Positions 1 through 7,802 of a DNA stretch of 39,804 nt are shown one piece after another (the stretch's first letter is position 1; each line of letters begins with the position of its first letter). The position numbers and the translations under genes were made by a program. The stretch is taken from assembly GCA_017887885.1 (NCBI GenBank), contig JAGHHB010000026.1, forward strand, positions 1 to 39,804, read 5' to 3'. Origin of the DNA: Bacilli bacterium (GTDB lineage: Bacteria > Bacillota_I > Bacilli_A > RF39 > UBA660). The notes beneath the pieces were generated by a model that ran no database searches, was not told where the DNA came from, and worked only from the letters and a program-made list of their open reading frames with translations.

Positions 1-390
1 ACATTTAGAGAATCCTTTTTCAACATAAATATTATTTATAAATTCTTGTAATGTTGAGGTTGTAATTTGCGATAATCTATAAAATCCTAATCTTGGTTTT
101 ATATGATTCTTAATAATATTCTCATAAGTTATTATGGTTGAATATCTTAAATTGATTTGACAGTACGTTTTCATCCAATAATCCAGATAATCTGAAAATG
201 ATATTGTAGCTGGTTTAAAAACATTTCCAGTATTGGTATACTCATTATACGCCTTCATCCCAGCTTCGTATGCTTCTTGTTTTGTTCTAAATCCTGATTT
301 GTTAATGAACTTTCTTTTTCCATCTTGGGGTGCTATCTCAAATCTGTATTGATAATAGTTTCCCCTTTTCATAGTATTTACTTGTGACAT
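1..390 (-). CDS. Tyrosine recombinase (integrase), N-terminal part, cut by the window edge
   Basis: An open frame runs from an ATG at 390 to the window edge, 130 codons without a stop. A good ribosome binding site (AGGGAGG, complement of 401-407) precedes the ATG. Residues about 10-50 contain YYQYRF, a charged DGKRKF turn and FRTKQEA, which resemble the arm-type (AP2-like) DNA-binding domain of phage and ICE integrases. Residues about 60-130 (FSDYLDYW, then a Thr-Tyr-Glu-Asn helix, IKPRLG and LQEFINN) match the SAM-like core-binding domain. The catalytic R-H-R-Y domain would lie beyond position 1, so activity cannot be judged. It would excise and insert the element it belongs to, which must extend to the left. 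The family call rests on pattern recognition of the two N-terminal domains. Confidence 0.8.
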   Translation of the reverse strand, partial: MSQVNTMKRGNYYQYRFEIAPQDGKRKFINKSGFRTKQEAYEAGMKAYNEYTNTGNVFKPATISFSDYLDYWMKTYCQINLRYSTIITYENIIKNHIKPRLGFYRLSQITTSTLQEFINNIYVEKGFSKC

Positions 391-423
391 AAAAATTTTC
401 CTCCCTAAAATACTTTAGAGACG

Positions 424-450
424 AAAAAAAATCAGCAATGATGCTGATTT
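424..450 (-). terminator. Intrinsic terminator upstream of the integrase
   Basis: A perfect 9-bp stem AAATCAGCA/TGCTGATTT (429-437 and 442-450) with a 4-nt loop is followed on the minus strand by a run of seven T. It would stop transcription arriving from secA before the integrase ribosome binding site. Confidence 0.75.
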
Positions 451-453
451 CAT

Positions 454-577
454 AATTTGTGTGCATACCTAAAACCCTTTATTTATAAGGGATTAACAGA
501 TTTGTGTGCACGATTTTTTATTTTTCGCACACAAATTGCACAAAATTTGATGTTTTTGCACACAATTTGGTGTTTTT
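454..577. repeat. Cluster of direct and inverted GCACACAA repeats beside the integrase
   Basis: Two near-identical 20-bp units lie in tandem at 538-557 and 558-577 (two mismatches; each starts GCACA and ends TGTTTTT). A third partial copy, GCACACAAATT, is at 527-537. Inverted copies TTTGTGTGC occur at 456-464 and 501-509; the second pairs with 527-535 as a 9-bp inverted repeat. The cluster fills the gap between the integrase start and the secA stop. Repeats of this kind next to an integrase are typical of arm-type integrase or excisionase binding sites at the end of an integrated element; that role is inferred. Confidence 0.7.
471..491 (-). terminator. Possible secA terminator
   Basis: On the minus strand, CCCTT and AAGGG form a 5-bp stem with a 7-nt loop, followed by TTTT. 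The stem is short. It lies 125 bases past the secA stop, inside the repeat region, so it may belong to the integrated element. Confidence 0.4.
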
Positions 578-615
578 TTTATTACTTCGCTAGTCACAAA
601 CCCTTATAAAATAAG

Positions 616-3111
616 CTATTTTCCACAACATTGTTTGTACTTCTTACCAGAGCCACATGGACAAGGATCATTTCTACCAATTTTTTGACTTTTTTTCTGG
701 ACTTTTTTATGATCCTTACTATCATTAGTAACAACCGATTTAGCTATTTGTTTTCTTTCTAAATTTTGTCTTACTTCTGATTTTAATAAGTATATGCTGA
801 TATCACGATTAATTTTTTCGAGCATTTCGTCGAATAATTGATATCCTTCCATTGTATAAGCTTGTAGTGGACTAGTATTAGCATATCCCCTAAGGCCAAT
901 ACCATCTCGTAAATGGGTCATTGTACTAATATGTTCCATCCAATAGTTATCTATAACTCTAAGGGATATAGCTTTCTCAAATTCATCTCTTATTTCTTCA
1001 GGAATATTTTCTAATTTTTCTTCGTAATCTTTTAAAACATTTTCATAAATAATAGTTATTACTTCATCAGCTTTTTTTCCGTTAATTTCTGATAGATTTA
1101 TTCTATATTTCTTAAGTAAATTTTCATTGCAAGCCTCGAGTATTTCGCTATAATCATTTTCTTTCAATTTACCATTATCTACAAGATGTGAATTAACAAT
1201 ACTACTAATATAGTCTTTAAAATCATCAAGGACCGTTTTATGGATTGATTCACCATCTAAAATTTCGTTTCTTTTGCTGTATATGATTTCTCTTTGATTA
1301 TTCATAACATCATCGTAATTTAAAAGTTGCTTTCTTGTATCAAAATTATTTCCTTCAACTTTTGTTTGTGCTGATTCGACCGTTTTAGAAAATATTTTAT
1401 TTTGAATAACTTGTTCTCCAGTAAAGCCTAAATTTTCAAGCATTCCTCTATATCTATCAGAACCAAATCTAACCATAAGTTCATCTTCAAATGAAACGTA
1501 GAACTGTGTAAAACCAGGATCTCCTTGTCTTCCACTTCTTCCTCGTAATTGATTATCTATTCTTCTCGATTCATGTCTTTCACTACCAATAACACAAAGT
1601 CCACCTAATTCTTTTACTCCTTCTCCTAATTTAATGTCTGTACCACGTCCTGCCATATTAGTAGCAATAGTAACCGCTCCCTTTTCACCAGCATGGGCAA
1701 TTATTTCAGCTTCCCTAGCATGGTTTTTAGCATTTAATACTTCATGAGGGATCCTTTTTTTATCCAGCATTTTACTCAAAAGTTCTGATGTCTCAATAGC
1801 GATTGTGCCAACAAGTACGGGTTGACCTAAATTATGCCTTTTTTCAATTTCTTTAATGATAGCGCTATATTTCCCGGCTTTTCCTGGATATAATAAATCT
1901 GTAGCATCCTCCCTGATGATCGGTTTATTAGTGGGAATTTGAATTACAAACATATTATAAATATTTCTAAATTCTTCTTCTTCTGTTTTAGCGGTACCTG
2001 TCATACCAGCAAGTTTTTTATACATTCTAAAATAATTCTGGAAAGTAATTGTTGCAAGAGTTTTGGTTTCTTGTTGAATTTTAACTCCTTCTTTTGCTTC
2101 AATAGCTTGATGTAGTCCATCGGAAAAAGATCTTCCTTTCATAAGACGTCCCGTAAACTGATCTACGATGATTACTTGTCCATCTTGAACGACATAATCA
2201 ATATCATTACTCATAGAGTAATTAGCTTTTAATGCCTGATTAATATGATGTACTAAAGCAGTATTATTAATATCATATAAATTTTCTAGATGAAAAGTGT
2301 CTTCTGCTCTCTTGCTTCCTTCTTCGGTAAGACTTACGGCCTTCGTTTTTTCGTCCAAAATATAATCTTCATTTTCTTTTAGATTTTTAACAAATCGATC
2401 AGCGTCAATATACAAATTAGCTGATTGCATGACTCCCCCTGATATAATTAAAGGAGTACGTGCTTCATCTATTAAAATAGAGTCTACTTCGTCGACAATA
2501 CAATAATTAAGTGGTCTTTGTACTCTATTTTCTTTTTTTATTACCATATTATCTTTTAAATAATCAAATCCCAATTCATTATTAGTACTATACAAAATAT
2601 CGCAACTATAAGCTTCTTGCTTCTCTTTAAATGATAATTCTCGCAAGTTAAGTCCTACCGTCAAACCTAAAAATTTAAATATACTTCCCATCCATTCGGA
2701 ATCTCTAGTTGATAGGAATTCATTAACAGTAACAATGTGAACACCCTCTCCTGTAAGAGCATTTAAATAAGCCGGTAAGACACATGTAAGAGTTTTACCT
2801 TCACCTGTTTTCATTTCGGCTATATTCCCATAATGGATAGCTAAACCTCCTAATAATTGACAGTGGAAAGGTTTCATACCAACACATCTGTAAGCTGCTT
2901 CTCTGGCTACAGCAAAGGCTTCGACTAAAATATCTTCTAAACTTTCTCCATCTGCTAATCTTTTTTTAAATTTATTCGTATAACCAGCAAGCTTTTTATC
3001 AGATAATTTGCTCATTTCTTCATCTAATTCTTCAATTTTATTGGCAATAATTTCAAATTTTTTTAATTCTTTATATTCATTATCAAATATATTTTTAAAT
3101 AATTTAAGCAT
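616..3111 (-). CDS. secA: Preprotein translocase ATPase SecA
   Basis: SecA is the motor ATPase that pushes unfolded preproteins through the SecYEG channel. The 831-residue length fits the family in low-GC Gram-positives. Visible landmarks: Walker A KTGEGKT at residues 101-107, DEVD at 207-210 followed by DEARTP, the helicase block [11 protein letters not shown], the [16 protein letters not shown] motif, and the C-terminal zinc-binding tail with Cys817, Cys819 and Cys828/829 (CPCGSGKKY...CC), which binds SecB or phospholipid in other bacteria. The start has an AGGAGGAT site just upstream. hpf lies upstream in the same direction, as in Bacillus, but a strong terminator at 3229-3257 separates them, so secA probably has its own promoter in 3112-3228; I see no clear consensus there. 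Confidence 0.98.
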   Translation of the reverse strand: MLKLFKNIFDNEYKELKKFEIIANKIEELDEEMSKLSDKKLAGYTNKFKKRLADGESLEDILVEAFAVAREAAYRCVGMKPFHCQLLGGLAIHYGNIAEMKTGEGKTLTCVLPAYLNALTGEGVHIVTVNEFLSTRDSEWMGSIFKFLGLTVGLNLRELSFKEKQEAYSCDILYSTNNELGFDYLKDNMVIKKENRVQRPLNYCIVDEVDSILIDEARTPLIISGGVMQSANLYIDADRFVKNLKENEDYILDEKTKAVSLTEEGSKRAEDTFHLENLYDINNTALVHHINQALKANYSMSNDIDYVVQDGQVIIVDQFTGRLMKGRSFSDGLHQAIEAKEGVKIQQETKTLATITFQNYFRMYKKLAGMTGTAKTEEEEFRNIYNMFVIQIPTNKPIIREDATDLLYPGKAGKYSAIIKEIEKRHNLGQPVLVGTIAIETSELLSKMLDKKRIPHEVLNAKNHAREAEIIAHAGEKGAVTIATNMAGRGTDIKLGEGVKELGGLCVIGSERHESRRIDNQLRGRSGRQGDPGFTQFYVSFEDELMVRFGSDRYRGMLENLGFTGEQVIQNKIFSKTVESAQTKVEGNNFDTRKQLLNYDDVMNNQREIIYSKRNEILDGESIHKTVLDDFKDYISSIVNSHLVDNGKLKENDYSEILEACNENLLKKYRINLSEINGKKADEVITIIYENVLKDYEEKLENIPEEIRDEFEKAISLRVIDNYWMEHISTMTHLRDGIGLRGYANTSPLQAYTMEGYQLFDEMLEKINRDISIYLLKSEVRQNLERKQIAKSVVTNDSKDHKKVQKKSQKIGRNDPCPCGSGKKYKQCCGK

Positions 3112-3228
3112 CTAATCATCCTCCTAATTAATATTTTACTATATTTCTCTAAAAAAAACTAGCCGATATTAAAATTTCGTTTATTTTATAAAGTAACATA
3201 TAACATTTATCTATTCGTCATTATTAGT

Positions 3229-3257
3229 ACAAAAATAGGCTCTTGAGCCTATTTTGT
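3229..3257 (-). terminator. hpf terminator containing the hpf stop codon
   Basis: The inverted repeat AAAATAGGCT/AGCCTATTTT with a 4-nt loop lies across the hpf stop codon (TAG, 3249-3251), followed by TTTTT on the minus strand. The stop codon is in the 5' arm of the hairpin. Confidence 0.85.
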
Positions 3258-3776
3258 TTCAATCAATCCGTAATTACCATCTTTTCTTTTGTATAAAACA
3301 CATATATTATTGGTATCTCTATCTTTATATACGAAGAAAGTATGTCCTAATAATTCCATTTCTAATATTGCTTCTTCTTCATCCATTGGTTTCATTTCGA
3401 TCTTTTTTCTTTTAACAATTTTTTCAGTACCTTCTTCTTCTTTATCTGTTAAATAATCAAAATTAAATTCTTTGACACTCTCTTTAGTAGTTCTATTTAA
3501 TCTTGTTTTGTTTTTCCTAATTTGTCTTTCCAATTTATCGGCTACTAAATCGATAGCAGCATATAAATCTTCATTTTCTTCTTCGCTGCGCAAAAGAAAT
3601 TTATTTGTTGGAATAGTAACTTCTACTATTTGTGAGTTACCTCTTACTCTTGTCAATATATTAGCGGTAATATCATCATTCTTAAAATATTTTTCTAGTC
3701 TTCCCAATTTATTTTCTGCATAGTTACGAATAGCATCAGTTATAACCATTTTATCACCACGAATATTATATTTCAT
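3249..3776 (-). CDS. hpf: Ribosome hibernation promoting factor, long form
   Basis: Long-form HPF binds the 30S decoding centre and dimerises 70S ribosomes into inactive 100S particles in stationary phase or stress. The 175 residues fall into an N-terminal S30AE/HPF domain (about 1-100; opening MKYNIRG, helix with YAENKLGRLEKYF) and the C-terminal dimerisation domain (about 120-175; IEMKPMDEEEAILEMELLGHTFFVYKD in outline, ending YKRKDGNYGLIE). The C-terminal domain marks it as the long Firmicutes form rather than short HPF or YfiA. The ATG at 3776 has GAAAGGA upstream. It has its own likely promoter at 3800-3808, and its terminator overlaps the stop codon. Confidence 0.95.
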   Translation of the reverse strand: MKYNIRGDKMVITDAIRNYAENKLGRLEKYFKNDDITANILTRVRGNSQIVEVTIPTNKFLLRSEEENEDLYAAIDLVADKLERQIRKNKTRLNRTTKESVKEFNFDYLTDKEEEGTEKIVKRKKIEMKPMDEEEAILEMELLGHTFFVYKDRDTNNICVLYKRKDGNYGLIETK

Positions 3777-3799
3777 ATCTATCAGTCCTTTCTAATAAA

Positions 3800-3808
3800 A
3801 TTATATCA
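3800..3808 (-). promoter_or_regulatory. Extended -10 promoter for hpf
   Basis: The minus strand reads TGATATAAT, a TGn extended -10 with consensus TATAAT, about 24 bases before the hpf start codon. No convincing -35 was seen. Confidence 0.6.
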
Positions 3809-3861
3809 AAAAAATTTTAAAAATTAAATATAATTTTTTAAATCACATAATTTAACATAAT

Positions 3862-4776
3862 TTAATCCCATAAGTTAGAACTATATTCTCTATCAGCAAT
3901 CAATCTTTCAATGGCTTTTTTTACTAATAAAATATCATCTTTATAAGTAATGCCATACCAATTAGCATTCGTGTCAATAACTTTAGTCGATATTTCTTTT
4001 CTCTCGATTAGTTTTTCTAATACGATTGGCACTAAATATTCAGCCGTTAAAATATTTTCTTTATTTTCTTCAAAAAAGTTCGGAAATAAATCTTCGATGT
4101 ACTTAAATATAGTTGGGGTAAACAATAAAAAATTCATCGATGTTGTAGCATTTTTATTTACTGTGAAGCTTTCTCTTTTATTTAGAGGAGTGGCCATAAT
4201 TTTATCATTTTCTTTTTCTACTATACTTTCTGTAATAGAAATTAAATAATTATCTTTATCAACTTGACATATTCCTCTTTTGACAGAGCCATTCGCTGGT
4301 AAAGTCTTTTTTAACTGGTAACCGATTATCCCATAATTATTGATAGAATTATCAAGATTTTTCAAAAAATTGTATGCCTGGCAGAAAGCTTCTCTTCCAT
4401 AAAAATCGTCGGCATTAATCATAGCAAATGGTTCTTTTATAATATCTTTGCAACAAAGAAGGGCATGTGCGGTTCCCAATGGTTTTGTTCTTTCTTTAGG
4501 TAAATAAGAGTTTTTTGGTAAATTATTTAACTCTTGAAAGACATATTCTACTTTAATATGTTTTTCTATTCTCTTGCCAATTGATTCTTTAAATATCTCA
4601 TAGTTTTCCTTTTTTATTATAAATACAACTTTATTAAATCCGACCTTTAAAGCATCATATATAGAATAATCAATAATAAATTCTCCATTTGGGCCTATTG
4701 GAGTGACTTGTTTAAGACCTCCAAATCTACTCCCCATACCTGCCGCTAAAATAACCAAAGTAATGTCCTTTTTCAA
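3862..4776 (-). CDS. Sugar-nucleotide (NDP-sugar) pyrophosphorylase-like nucleotidyltransferase
   Basis: A 304-residue protein of the nucleotidyltransferase superfamily (GT-A fold). The N-terminal signature LAAGMGSRFGGLKQ at residues 10-23 binds the nucleotide, and NADDFYG near residue 120 carries the metal-binding Asp. Such enzymes couple an NTP to a sugar-1-phosphate or phospho-alcohol, releasing pyrophosphate, to supply cell-envelope polymers. The GGLKQ variant is a conserved but poorly characterised branch, so the substrate is unknown. The start is a TTG at 4776 with AAAGGAG nine bases upstream; the first ATG in frame would lose the Rossmann strand. It stands alone between hpf and a non-coding region. 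Confidence 0.8.
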   Translation of the reverse strand: MKKDITLVILAAGMGSRFGGLKQVTPIGPNGEFIIDYSIYDALKVGFNKVVFIIKKENYEIFKESIGKRIEKHIKVEYVFQELNNLPKNSYLPKERTKPLGTAHALLCCKDIIKEPFAMINADDFYGREAFCQAYNFLKNLDNSINNYGIIGYQLKKTLPANGSVKRGICQVDKDNYLISITESIVEKENDKIMATPLNKRESFTVNKNATTSMNFLLFTPTIFKYIEDLFPNFFEENKENILTAEYLVPIVLEKLIERKEISTKVIDTNANWYGITYKDDILLVKKAIERLIADREYSSNLWD

Positions 4777-4857
4777 CTCTATTAACTCCTTTCTTTTTTT
4801 AATTTTTATAATTATCTTTTATTCATAATAAATATTTTATTTATATTATTTCAAAGA

Positions 4858-4886
4858 TCCACAAATATTCATACTAATTATATAAT
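4858..4886 (+). promoter_or_regulatory. Possible promoter for the 4893-5010 RNA
   Basis: TCCACA (4858-4863, four of six -35 bases), a 17-base gap and a perfect TATAAT (4881-4886). It faces away from the nucleotidyltransferase gene and points at an otherwise unexplained terminator. Confidence 0.4.
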
Positions 4887-4889
4887 TAA

Positions 4890-4898
4890 ATTATATCA
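4890..4898 (-). promoter_or_regulatory. Extended -10 promoter for the nucleotidyltransferase gene
   Basis: The minus strand reads TGATATAAT. It would give a leader of about 105 bases before the TTG start at 4776. It lies back to back with the plus-strand TATAAT at 4881. Confidence 0.45.
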
Positions 4899-5010
4899 GA
4901 TTTTAAAAGAAATTAATAATTATGTATAAAAAAGATTATTATTTTACATAATTCTAATAGAATATTCGCAGATATTCACGAAGGGAAAGTTAAATTTCTT
5001 TCCCTTTTTA
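4893..5010 (+). ncRNA. Candidate small RNA ending in an orphan terminator
   Basis: The 415 bases between the nucleotidyltransferase start and the YjcZ-like gene hold no credible protein gene. On the plus strand they hold a TATAAT at 4881 and, about 100 bases on, a hairpin GAATAT/ATATTC (4960-4977) directly followed by a 9-bp terminator (4981-5010). No plus-strand gene ends here, so the terminator needs a transcript of its own; a small RNA of about 118 nt is the simplest reading. The only start codon in it (ATG at 4922) gives nine residues without a ribosome binding site. No known RNA family is recognised. Confidence 0.4.
4981..5010 (+). terminator. Orphan intrinsic terminator
   Basis: Perfect 9-bp stem AAGGGAAAG/CTTTCCCTT (4981-4989 and 4998-5006) with an 8-nt loop and a T run on the plus strand only. 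The minus strand has no T run after the stem, so it does not serve the neighbouring minus-strand genes. Confidence 0.7.
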
Positions 5011-5151
5011 TTTATATATTAAAGTAACTAAAAGTTATAGAAAGCAGACATTTTTAATTATTAGTATTAATAAGTAATAATTCTTTCTGATTATTACAAA
5101 AAAATAAAGTACTATGCAAAGAAATTTGTATTATATAATATCTTTTTTAAT

Positions 5152-5178
5152 AGAAAAAACTATCCGAAGATAGTTTCC
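5152..5178 (-). terminator. Terminator of the YjcZ-like pair
   Basis: An 8-bp stem AAACTATC/GATAGTTT closed by a TTCG tetraloop and followed by TTTTTTC on the minus strand, 14 bases after the second small gene. Confidence 0.9.
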
Positions 5179-5191
5179 ATAACTAAGATAT

Positions 5192-5293
5192 TTAATAAAA
5201 GAAAGCAGAACTTAGTATTATAGCAAGAAGTATGTATAAAACAACAACAATTAAGAAACCATTACTTCCTCCACATGAACTATTTGCAGACAT
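5192..5293 (-). CDS. Tiny YjcZ-like sporulation membrane protein (second of a pair)
   Basis: A 33-residue protein: a short Ser/Asn/Cys/Gly-rich head (MSANSSCGGSNG) followed by one hydrophobic helix (FLIVVVLYILLAIILSS). This head-plus-helix plan is that of the YjcZ family of tiny sporulation proteins of Bacilli. Its ATG at 5293 follows a perfect AAGGAGGTG site, which makes translation very likely despite the size. It lies 19 bases after the companion gene and before a strong terminator, so the two form a two-gene operon. Localisation to the forespore or spore membrane is inferred from the family. Confidence 0.8.
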   Translation of the reverse strand: MSANSSCGGSNGFLIVVVLYILLAIILSSAFFY

Positions 5294-5312
5294 TATCTTG
5301 CACCTCCTTTGA

Positions 5313-5402
5313 TTATATCCAAGCACCGAGTATAATTATTAGTAGGATAAACAAAACTAATACAATTGCTGCTGATGAACCACATGTTCCACAATTACCC
5401 AT
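5313..5402 (-). CDS. Tiny YjcZ-like sporulation membrane protein (first of a pair)
   Basis: A 29-residue protein: MGNCGTCGSSAA then a single transmembrane helix (IVLVLFILLIIILGAW). It shares the plan of its downstream neighbour but has two Cys in a CGTC motif near the N-terminus. The ATG at 5402 is preceded by AAGGAGGAA. A sequence resembling a sigma-K promoter lies upstream at 5433-5459, which fits late mother-cell expression. YjcZ-family peptides are small single-pass proteins of unknown biochemical role; the assignment comes from architecture and sporulation context. Confidence 0.82.
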   Translation of the reverse strand: MGNCGTCGSSAAIVLVLFILLIIILGAWI

Positions 5403-5432
5403 AACACATTCCTCCTTTTTTTCTATTCACAT

Positions 5433-5459
5433 TATTTTATGGAAAAAATAGAAAAAGGT
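5433..5459 (-). promoter_or_regulatory. Sigma-K-like promoter for the YjcZ-like pair
   Basis: On the minus strand AC, a 16-base gap, then CATAAAATA, fitting the Bacillus sigma-K pattern AC-N16-CATAnnnTA. It is about 30 bases before the first start codon. No sigma-A consensus was seen at a suitable distance. Confidence 0.55.
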
Positions 5460-5531
5460 GTCGGATAATAGCTAATATGAAAAGTAAAAATACTAAAAAT
5501 GTGTTATTTTTCCCATATTTTTAAAATAAAC

Positions 5532-5560
5532 TTGTATTTTTAATCTATTTTTGATATTAT
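5532..5560 (+). promoter_or_regulatory. Promoter of the foldase gene
   Basis: TTGTAT (5532-5537), 17-base gap, TATTAT (5555-5560), 30 bases before the ATG at 5590. Confidence 0.7.
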
Positions 5561-5589
5561 ATTAATGTATTTTTGAAAGGAGAATAACA

Positions 5590-6765
5590 ATGGCGAAGGA
5601 AAATAATAAAAGTAAAAAGGTTATGACTACCAATGAAAGTACTAACAAAAGTAATAAAGGAAAAAGCACTAGTCAAAAAAAGAAAGATGTTGCAAAAAAG
5701 GAGGAAAATAAAAATATTCAGCACTCTGAAGCAAAAATCTCTACTAAAAAGCATGCTGTAAAAAAAGATGAAACCGTTTTAGCAAATTTTTTTGATTTAT
5801 ATGATAAACATAAGCTGACGATATATGGCTTTATTACAGGCGTATTGTTAACTATCTTAATAGTTATTTTAATCTGGCCTGATCGTATTGCTAAGTTAGA
5901 AGATGGTACTGAACCAGTAGCAGAAATAGAAGGAACAGTTGTTACTGCTGACGAATTATATGAAGATATGAAAGAAATATATTCGATCAGTTTACTATTA
6001 AATAAGATTGATAATAAGATATTAGAAGAAGAATATCCAGAAACAGAAGAAATGAATGAAGAGTTACAGGCCCAAGCTGATAATTACTACAATATTTATG
6101 AACAGTATTATCAGCAAGATAAAGAAACATTTCTTGCAAGTAATGGATTTGAAAGCGAAAAAGCCTTTATTGAATATTTACGTTTGGAATACCGAAGAAA
6201 TAAATATGCTGATGAATATATTCGATCTTTAGTAACAGATAAAGAAATAAACAATTATTATGAAGATGAAGTATATGGTGATATTAATACTAAACATATT
6301 CTTGTCAAAGTTGAATCATCCGCTACTGACGAAGAAAAAGAGGAAGCTGAAAATTTAGCTAAAGAAATAATTTCTAAATTAAATGATGGAAAAACATTTG
6401 ATGAAGTTAAAGAAGAATATGCTGATAAAATAACTTATGAGGAGTTAGGCTATAAATCATATAACGCTAATTTAGAGAGTGCTTATCTAGAAGAAATGCA
6501 AAAACTTGCTAATAATAGTTATAGCAAGACTCCTGTTGAAACATCTTATGGATATCATATCATTTATCGAATCGATCAGAAAGAAAAGCCTTCTCTCGAC
6601 GATGTTAAAGACGAAATAATTGAGTCTTTAGCGGACGAGAAACGTTCAGATGATTCTAATCTTTATTATATCGCTTTAGATAAGATGCGTATTGATGCTG
6701 GACTTAAATTTTCCGATACTGTTTTAGAAAAAAAATATAACGTATATATGGACAATTATAAATAA
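5590..6765 (+). CDS. Membrane-anchored parvulin-type peptidyl-prolyl isomerase (PrsA-like foldase)
   Basis: A 391-residue protein with a Lys/Ser/Asn-rich cytoplasmic tail (1-65), one transmembrane helix (about 77-96, YGFITGVLLTILIVILIW), an extracytoplasmic helical region rich in Glu and Tyr (100-225) and a parvulin domain (about 230-335). The domain begins at NTKHILVKV and ends with TSYGYHIIYRID, the standard parvulin edges. It probably helps exported proteins fold outside the membrane, like PrsA. PrsA is a lipoprotein, whereas this one has an uncleaved anchor and a long basic tail. It is the only plus-strand gene in the left arm. The start has GAAAGGAG upstream. Confidence 0.85.
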   Translation: MAKENNKSKKVMTTNESTNKSNKGKSTSQKKKDVAKKEENKNIQHSEAKISTKKHAVKKDETVLANFFDLYDKHKLTIYGFITGVLLTILIVILIWPDRIAKLEDGTEPVAEIEGTVVTADELYEDMKEIYSISLLLNKIDNKILEEEYPETEEMNEELQAQADNYYNIYEQYYQQDKETFLASNGFESEKAFIEYLRLEYRRNKYADEYIRSLVTDKEINNYYEDEVYGDINTKHILVKVESSATDEEKEEAENLAKEIISKLNDGKTFDEVKEEYADKITYEELGYKSYNANLESAYLEEMQKLANNSYSKTPVETSYGYHIIYRIDQKEKPSLDDVKDEIIESLADEKRSDDSNLYYIALDKMRIDAGLKFSDTVLEKKYNVYMDNYK

Positions 6766-6781
6766 AAAAATCTTACTATTT

Positions 6782-6805
6782 GGAAGCTGTTATAGCTTCT
6801 TTTTA
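6782..6805 (+). terminator. Foldase gene terminator
   Basis: GAAGCT/AGCTTC stem (6783-6788 and 6794-6799), 5-nt loop, then TTTTTA, 17 bases after the stop codon. Confidence 0.8.
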
Positions 6806-6856
6806 TATTTATAGACTTTTATTTTTTATCTCTTATAATAGAGATGAAATTTTTGT

Positions 6857-6897
6857 ATTATAAAAGACAAAATAAAATGATTTTTGTCTTTTATAAT
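6857..6897. terminator. Long inverted repeat between convergent genes, likely bidirectional terminator
   Basis: A perfect 16-bp inverted repeat (6857-6872 and 6882-6897; arms begin ATTATAAAAGACAAAA) with a 9-nt loop. It lies between the foldase gene and the convergent minus-strand gene ending at 6918. Confidence 0.7.
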
Positions 6898-6917
6898 GCC
6901 TGTCAAACTAATTTATA

Positions 6918-7544
6918 TTAATTTTTAATTTTATTAAATAATTTTACCGTTTCATATAATTCATTAAATCTAGTATTCCAATTTTTTTTAATTTCATTAA
7001 TTAAATTTACTTTTGCCGTCTCTATATCCTTTTCTTCTTTTTCAAAATAATCGTAATATAAATATTTTAAATTAATATTATTTTTTTCTTTACTTATATA
7101 ATTAATAAGAAAATCTTTTTTTTCTTTTTCAATTCTATTTACGTACTTTCTTTTTCCCTTCTTATTATCAATAATATCAATTTTATAGACACTATCACTA
7201 ACAATTTCATCAATAACTTCCTCTTCCTCATCCAATAAAAGACTGCTTTTTTTAATTACTGCGCCATTATCATTAAATAATAATCCCATGACTTCTTTTC
7301 CATTTGTTACGAGACAAGAAGGACCTATTTTAGTTCTTGTATACGTTAATGTCTTATCACGTAATACATCTATAAATTCTTTATTTACAGTTACATTATT
7401 TTCTCTAAATATTTTAAAAGTTTGATAGTCAATCAAAAAGAAGGGTATTTTTTTTATATTTATAACATTGTCTTTTCTACTCCATTCAAAAAAATAATAA
7501 TATTCTTTATTAAAATTAAGTACTATATCATAAATAAAGTTCAT
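6918..7544 (-). CDS. Conserved hypothetical protein, DUF3603-like
   Basis: A soluble 208-residue protein without signal peptide or membrane helix. The opening (MNFIYDIVLNF, FFEWSRKDNV, IKKIPFFLID) resembles the DUF3603 family of Bacilli, which starts with a similar YDI/EW/KKIP pattern; I am not certain of the family. The second half is lysine- and glutamate-rich and helical. No catalytic motif was recognised and no function is offered. The start is an ATG at 7544 with AAAGGAG upstream, overlapping the end of the preceding small membrane protein gene by 17 bases, so the two are translationally coupled. Confidence 0.7.
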   Translation of the reverse strand: MNFIYDIVLNFNKEYYYFFEWSRKDNVINIKKIPFFLIDYQTFKIFRENNVTVNKEFIDVLRDKTLTYTRTKIGPSCLVTNGKEVMGLLFNDNGAVIKKSSLLLDEEEEVIDEIVSDSVYKIDIIDNKKGKRKYVNRIEKEKKDFLINYISKEKNNINLKYLYYDYFEKEEKDIETAKVNLINEIKKNWNTRFNELYETVKLFNKIKN

Positions 7545-7749
7545 TTTTCTTGTCTCCTTTAATAGTTAGTGAACAAATCATTATTATAATGCCAATCACA
7601 ATATAATAACATTCAATTCTCCTGATAATAAAATTAACATAATTAAGAAAATTATACCCCATAGTCATCAAATTAAAATATAATATTATATAACTTGAAC
7701 CAATTACTGTAAGTCCAAATCCGAGTAGAAAGAAAAAAATTCTTATCAT
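7528..7749 (-). CDS. Small membrane protein, two predicted helices
   Basis: A 73-residue protein with two hydrophobic segments (residues about 3-24 and 47-62) and a short basic loop RRIEC between them, ending in a charged tail. A longer reading from 7761 adds four residues, but AGGGAT lies between the two possible starts and is correctly spaced for the ATG at 7749, so the shorter form is preferred. The 3' end overlaps the DUF3603-like gene. The family is not recognised; co-transcription with its neighbour suggests a shared process. Confidence 0.7.
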   Translation of the reverse strand: MIRIFFFLLGFGLTVIGSSYIILYFNLMTMGYNFLNYVNFIIRRIECYYIVIGIIIMICSLTIKGDKKNELYL

Positions 7750-7802
7750 AATATCCCTCATTTAAATTTATTCAAATAAGAAGATATTATTAAGAATTTT
7801 TA

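Noticed and set aside
4856..4864. GATCCACAA as a DnaA box
   Set aside because: Two mismatches to TTATCCACA, single copy, 20 kb from the strand switch.
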